Source: CAZSAT01 sp964604675 (GTDB taxonomy: Bacteria; Myxococcota_A; UBA796; CAJQPC01). Taken from it: DNA of 9,591 nucleotides. This document shows positions 7,364-9,591 of the stretch, piece after piece; position 1 is the stretch's first letter, and each line of letters begins with the position of its first letter. The translations under genes were made by a program, and so were the position numbers. The notes beneath the pieces are model-generated. The model did not search any database and was not told the DNA's origin. It saw only the letters and a list, made by a program, of their open reading frames with translations. The stretch covers positions 1 to 9,591 of the forward strand of contig CAZSAT010000194.1 in the NCBI GenBank assembly GCA_964604675.1. The letters are read 5' to 3'.

Positions 7364-8857
7364 ATGTTTCTCGTTCCATGGATCGCCTGCGTCGGCACGT
7401 CCACCTGGGGCGACACCGCGGTTGCGACGACCGAGGGGGCCTCGCTGCGTCGCCCCTCGCCCCCCAACGCATGGTGGCCCGAGGTGGAGGTCGACACCGA
7501 CGTGGTCGTGATCGGCGCTGGGCCCGCCGGACTGCTCGCGGCGGGGGATCTCGCCGAGGCGGGGCTCGACGTGGTCGTGCTGGAGGGCTCCGACGCGGTG
7601 GGCGGGTCGGCCCGCTGGTGGGAGCAACCCCCACACCTGCTCTTCGCCGGCACGCCGCTGCAGGCGGCCGCGGGCATCGACGACGGCCCGGAGACGCTGC
7701 TCGCCGACTGGGCCGAGCTGGCGGACGGCAGCGCGGAGGACCCGTGGGTGCAGCGCTTCGCTACGGATCAGCAGGCGCTCTACGCCGCGCTCGTCGACGA
7801 GCTCGGCTGGAGCTTCAGCGGTCCGCGGCGGGACGACGACTTCGGCGGGCTCGCGCGGCTGCACGATCTCGACGGCGAGAGCGAGGAGCTGATCGCGGAC
7901 CTGGTCGCGCGGGTCCCCGAGATCGTCGTGGATGCCTGGGTGCAGGACCTGGCGTGGGACGAGGGCGCGGTGGCGATCGAGGTGGCCGACGGCGAGCGCT
8001 GGCGCGCCCGGGCGGTGCTCGTCGCCACGGGCGGCTTCCTCCGGGACCGGGGCTGGCTGAAGGCTGCGGGGGTCGACCCGGACGTGGTGCGCTGGTCTAC
8101 CGCGCCGACGAGCCTCGCCGGCGGACACTCGGTGCTGGATGGGCTCGGTGCCGACATGGGCGAGCTGGTGGTGGGGGCGTACAGCCACGGGGTGGCCGAT
8201 CCGTGGTGCGGTACCGAGGAGCTGGTGATCGGCCCGACGGCAGCCATGATCTGGGTGGGCCCCGACGGGCAGCGGTACGCAGACGAGAGCCATGCGAACA
8301 GCCTGGAGGCCGGGCGCGCGCTCCTGGAGCTCGAGGACTCCGAGGCCTGGGCGATCGTGGGCAACAGCGGCGACGGCCTCACCATGTCCGACCCCTACAC
8401 GCTGCCCCACGAGGTGCACGACGGTGACGCGGTCGGTCTGCTCGACACCAGCGGTGAACACCTGTGCGCTGACGACCCCTGGATGCTGGCCGACGCGATC
8501 GGCGTGGACGCCGACGGGCTCTGGGCGTCGATCGAGGCCTTCAACGCGGCGGTCGACGCCGGCGGCGGCGACGCCTTCCGCGACGAATCGGGCCTGGTGG
8601 GGCCCATCGAGCACAGCCTCTACTGCGGCTTCCGGCTGCGACCCGCGCTCGCCAAGAGCTTCGGCGGGGTGGTGACCGACCTGGGAGGCCGGGTGCTGGC
8701 CGATGGTGAGCCGCTCCCGGGGCTCTACGCCGCCGGCGAGCTGACCGGGATGGCGGGTGGCGGGCTGGGAGGCCACGGCTTCAACGGCAGCCTGACCGCG
8801 GTGCTGGTGTCGGCGCGTGTGGCGGCCGAGGGCATCGCGTCGGATCTCGCGCGCTGA
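7364..8857 (+). CDS. FAD-binding oxidoreductase (fumarate reductase/FAD_binding_2-like flavoprotein) with N-terminal lipobox
   Basis: The 497-aa protein has an FAD-binding Rossmann fold near the N-terminus: a beta strand 'VVVIG' leading into GAGPAG (residues 51-56), an acidic residue ending the second strand ('VVLEG'), and a Gly-Gly at 80-81. A second FAD block lies at the C-terminus ('GLYAAGELTG', around Gly458, then a Gly-rich loop and 'FNGSLTAVLVS'). 'VGPDGQRYADES' (Glu308) resembles the conserved segment of fumarate reductase-type flavoproteins such as ketosteroid dehydrogenases and soluble fumarate/urocanate reductases. No heme-binding CxxCH is present, so the electron partner is unknown, and I cannot name the substrate. 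The first nine residues, ending 'WIAC', form a lipobox, followed by a roughly 35-residue Thr/Ala/Ser/Pro-rich linker, as in the neighbouring lipoproteins. No twin-arginine motif precedes the Cys, so either FAD is inserted after Sec export or the lipobox is coincidental. The start is fixed by the RBS and the upstream in-frame stop. Confidence 0.85.
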   Translation: MFLVPWIACVGTSTWGDTAVATTEGASLRRPSPPNAWWPEVEVDTDVVVIGAGPAGLLAAGDLAEAGLDVVVLEGSDAVGGSARWWEQPPHLLFAGTPLQAAAGIDDGPETLLADWAELADGSAEDPWVQRFATDQQALYAALVDELGWSFSGPRRDDDFGGLARLHDLDGESEELIADLVARVPEIVVDAWVQDLAWDEGAVAIEVADGERWRARAVLVATGGFLRDRGWLKAAGVDPDVVRWSTAPTSLAGGHSVLDGLGADMGELVVGAYSHGVADPWCGTEELVIGPTAAMIWVGPDGQRYADESHANSLEAGRALLELEDSEAWAIVGNSGDGLTMSDPYTLPHEVHDGDAVGLLDTSGEHLCADDPWMLADAIGVDADGLWASIEAFNAAVDAGGGDAFRDESGLVGPIEHSLYCGFRLRPALAKSFGGVVTDLGGRVLADGEPLPGLYAAGELTGMAGGGLGGHGFNGSLTAVLVSARVAAEGIASDLAR

Positions 8858-8859
8858 GG

Positions 8860-8874
8860 GGGCCTTCGGGGCCC
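8860..8874. terminator. Short GC hairpin between convergent genes
   Basis: GGGCC (8860-8864) pairs with GGCCC (8870-8874) around a 5-nt TTCGG loop, 2 nt after the flavoprotein stop. It lies in the 33-bp gap between two genes that face each other, so it could end transcripts from either side. No T-tract is present, and the stem is only 5 bp. Confidence 0.35.
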
Positions 8875-8889
8875 GGACCCGGACCCGGA
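8872..8889. repeat. Three tandem CCCGGA hexamers in the convergent intergenic gap
   Basis: Three perfect direct copies of CCCGGA overlap the right arm of the hairpin and run up to the stop codon of the antiporter gene on the minus strand. It is a short microrepeat with no evident coding role. Confidence 0.7.
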
Positions 8890-8890
8890 C

Positions 8891-9591
8891 CTACAGCAAC
8901 ACCCAGGACCACGCCACCGCGCCCGCGAGCAACAGGCCCCCCTCCCAACGCTCGATCCGGAACCCGGTCCACATCAAGGGCAGCAGCAGCAGAGTGGCGC
9001 CCAGCATGACCCAGTTGTCCAGCTCGAGGGTTGCGGCGTTCACCGGAACGGGCAGCACGAGGGCCGTGGCGGCCAGGATGCCCAGGATGTTGAAGATGTT
9101 GGACCCGACCACGTTCCCCACGGCGATGCCGGCCTGCCCACGCCAGGCGGCCAGCACGCTCGTGATCAGCTCCGGCAGGCTCGTGCCCAGAGCCACGACG
9201 GTCAACCCGATCACCCGCTCCGACACCCCGAAGCCCACGGCGAGGCTGGTGGCACCGTCCACGAGCAGGCTGGCGCCGAGACCCAACAACGCCACACCGC
9301 CCACCACGCCGGCGATCGACCGAGCCCAGCTCGCGGTGGTGGATCCCGAACGCGCTTCGGCCACCCCCTCGAGCGTCTCACGCTCGGCTGCGGGCACCGC
9401 GTTCCGGGCCATCTGCACCGTCCAGGCCAGGAACGCGATCAGCCCTGCGAGCAGGTAGGCACCCTCGAGGCGGTCGAGGCTCCCGTCGCGCGCGAGCAGG
9501 TGCATGGTCCAGGCGGCGACGGCCATGACGGGCCACTCGAGGCGGACCGTGGTCCACGTGGTGGTGAGCGGTCGAACGAGCGCCGCGAGAC
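8891..9591 (-). CDS. CaCA family sodium/calcium-type antiporter, C-terminal 232 residues (5' end outside window)
   Basis: The minus-strand frame is open from the window edge to the TAG at 8891-8893; the Met at 9526 is internal, since 'LAALVRPL' and further coding-like residues continue upstream of it. The visible part contains the second alpha repeat of the cation/Ca2+ exchanger superfamily: 'ALGTSLPELITS' (GTSLPE encoded at 9170-9187) and 'GNVVGSNIFNILG' (encoded about 9080-9118), which line the ion path with acidic and Asn/Ser residues. Around these lie about seven hydrophobic stretches, and a hydrophilic loop sits between the first two pairs. The arrangement matches the C-terminal half of YrbG-type inner-membrane Ca2+/Na+ (or H+) antiporters, which are about 320-350 aa. 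The ion specificity cannot be read from this part. It faces the flavoprotein gene tail to tail and is likely not part of the same unit. Confidence 0.92.
   Translation of the reverse strand, partial: LAALVRPLTTTWTTVRLEWPVMAVAAWTMHLLARDGSLDRLEGAYLLAGLIAFLAWTVQMARNAVPAAERETLEGVAEARSGSTTASWARSIAGVVGGVALLGLGASLLVDGATSLAVGFGVSERVIGLTVVALGTSLPELITSVLAAWRGQAGIAVGNVVGSNIFNILGILAATALVLPVPVNAATLELDNWVMLGATLLLLPLMWTGFRIERWEGGLLLAGAVAWSWVLL

Noticed and set aside
6338..8776. An 812-codon minus-strand open frame across the isomerase and flavoprotein genes
   Set aside because: It spans the end of one gene and most of two others, has no domain, and its composition is that of an antisense shadow; the + strand genes have clear families.
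8872..8889. The CCCGGA triplet repeat as a CRISPR or regulatory array
   Set aside because: Only three short contiguous copies without spacers; better described as a microrepeat.

Overview
The window is very GC-rich by eye, with third codon positions almost all G or C. It is densely packed with genes, most of them on the + strand. Several predicted lipoproteins carry long Asp/Thr/Ser/Pro-rich linkers directly after the lipidated cysteine. That style, together with the gene content, suggests an uncultured or environmental Myxococcota/Deltaproteobacteria-type bacterium. This placement is inferred from composition and protein style; no marker gene is present.

Layout. (1) Positions 2-1033 hold the 3' part of a DUF3500 protein, entering the window through an Asp-Thr repeat linker. 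(2) It overlaps by 4 bp a small Cys-containing predicted lipoprotein (1030-1557). (3) A PlsC-type acyltransferase with a C-terminal zinc ribbon (1633-2721) follows; its reading frame appears coding right up to the previous stop codon, so its start is unclear. (4) An arylsulfotransferase-like beta-propeller lipoprotein (2730-4139). (5) A penicillin-acylase-family Ntn-hydrolase, predicted lipoprotein (4185-6470), with the Ser-B1, His-B23 and Asn-B238 pattern visible. (6) An ECI2-like enoyl-CoA isomerase (6479-7306), 8 nt downstream with a strong Shine-Dalgarno. (7) An FAD-binding flavoprotein with an N-terminal lipobox (7364-8857), possibly from its own promoter. (8) On the opposite strand, converging on it, the C-terminal part of a CaCA-type cation/Ca2+ antiporter (8891-9591, 5' end outside the window).

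How they may work together. Genes 2 to 6 lie head to tail with short gaps and could form one operon. Cell-surface or periplasmic enzymes (sulfotransferase-like propeller, acylase, flavoprotein) alternate with cytoplasmic acyl-lipid enzymes (PlsC-type acyltransferase, enoyl-CoA isomerase). One reading is a locus that breaks down or remodels N-acyl or acylated compounds and recycles the acyl chains; this is inference from gene order only.

The most unusual signals are: very short, uncharged lipoprotein signal peptides (two of which cannot be lengthened, because an in-frame stop lies just upstream with no start codon between); the acyltransferase reading frame that abuts the upstream stop with no ATG/GTG/TTG for 75 nt; its zinc-ribbon extension; and a hydrophobic tail on the enoyl-CoA isomerase. 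No RNA genes, CRISPR arrays, insertion sequences or other mobile elements were seen. There is no non-coding stretch longer than 60 nt apart from the disputed 75 nt at 1558-1632.
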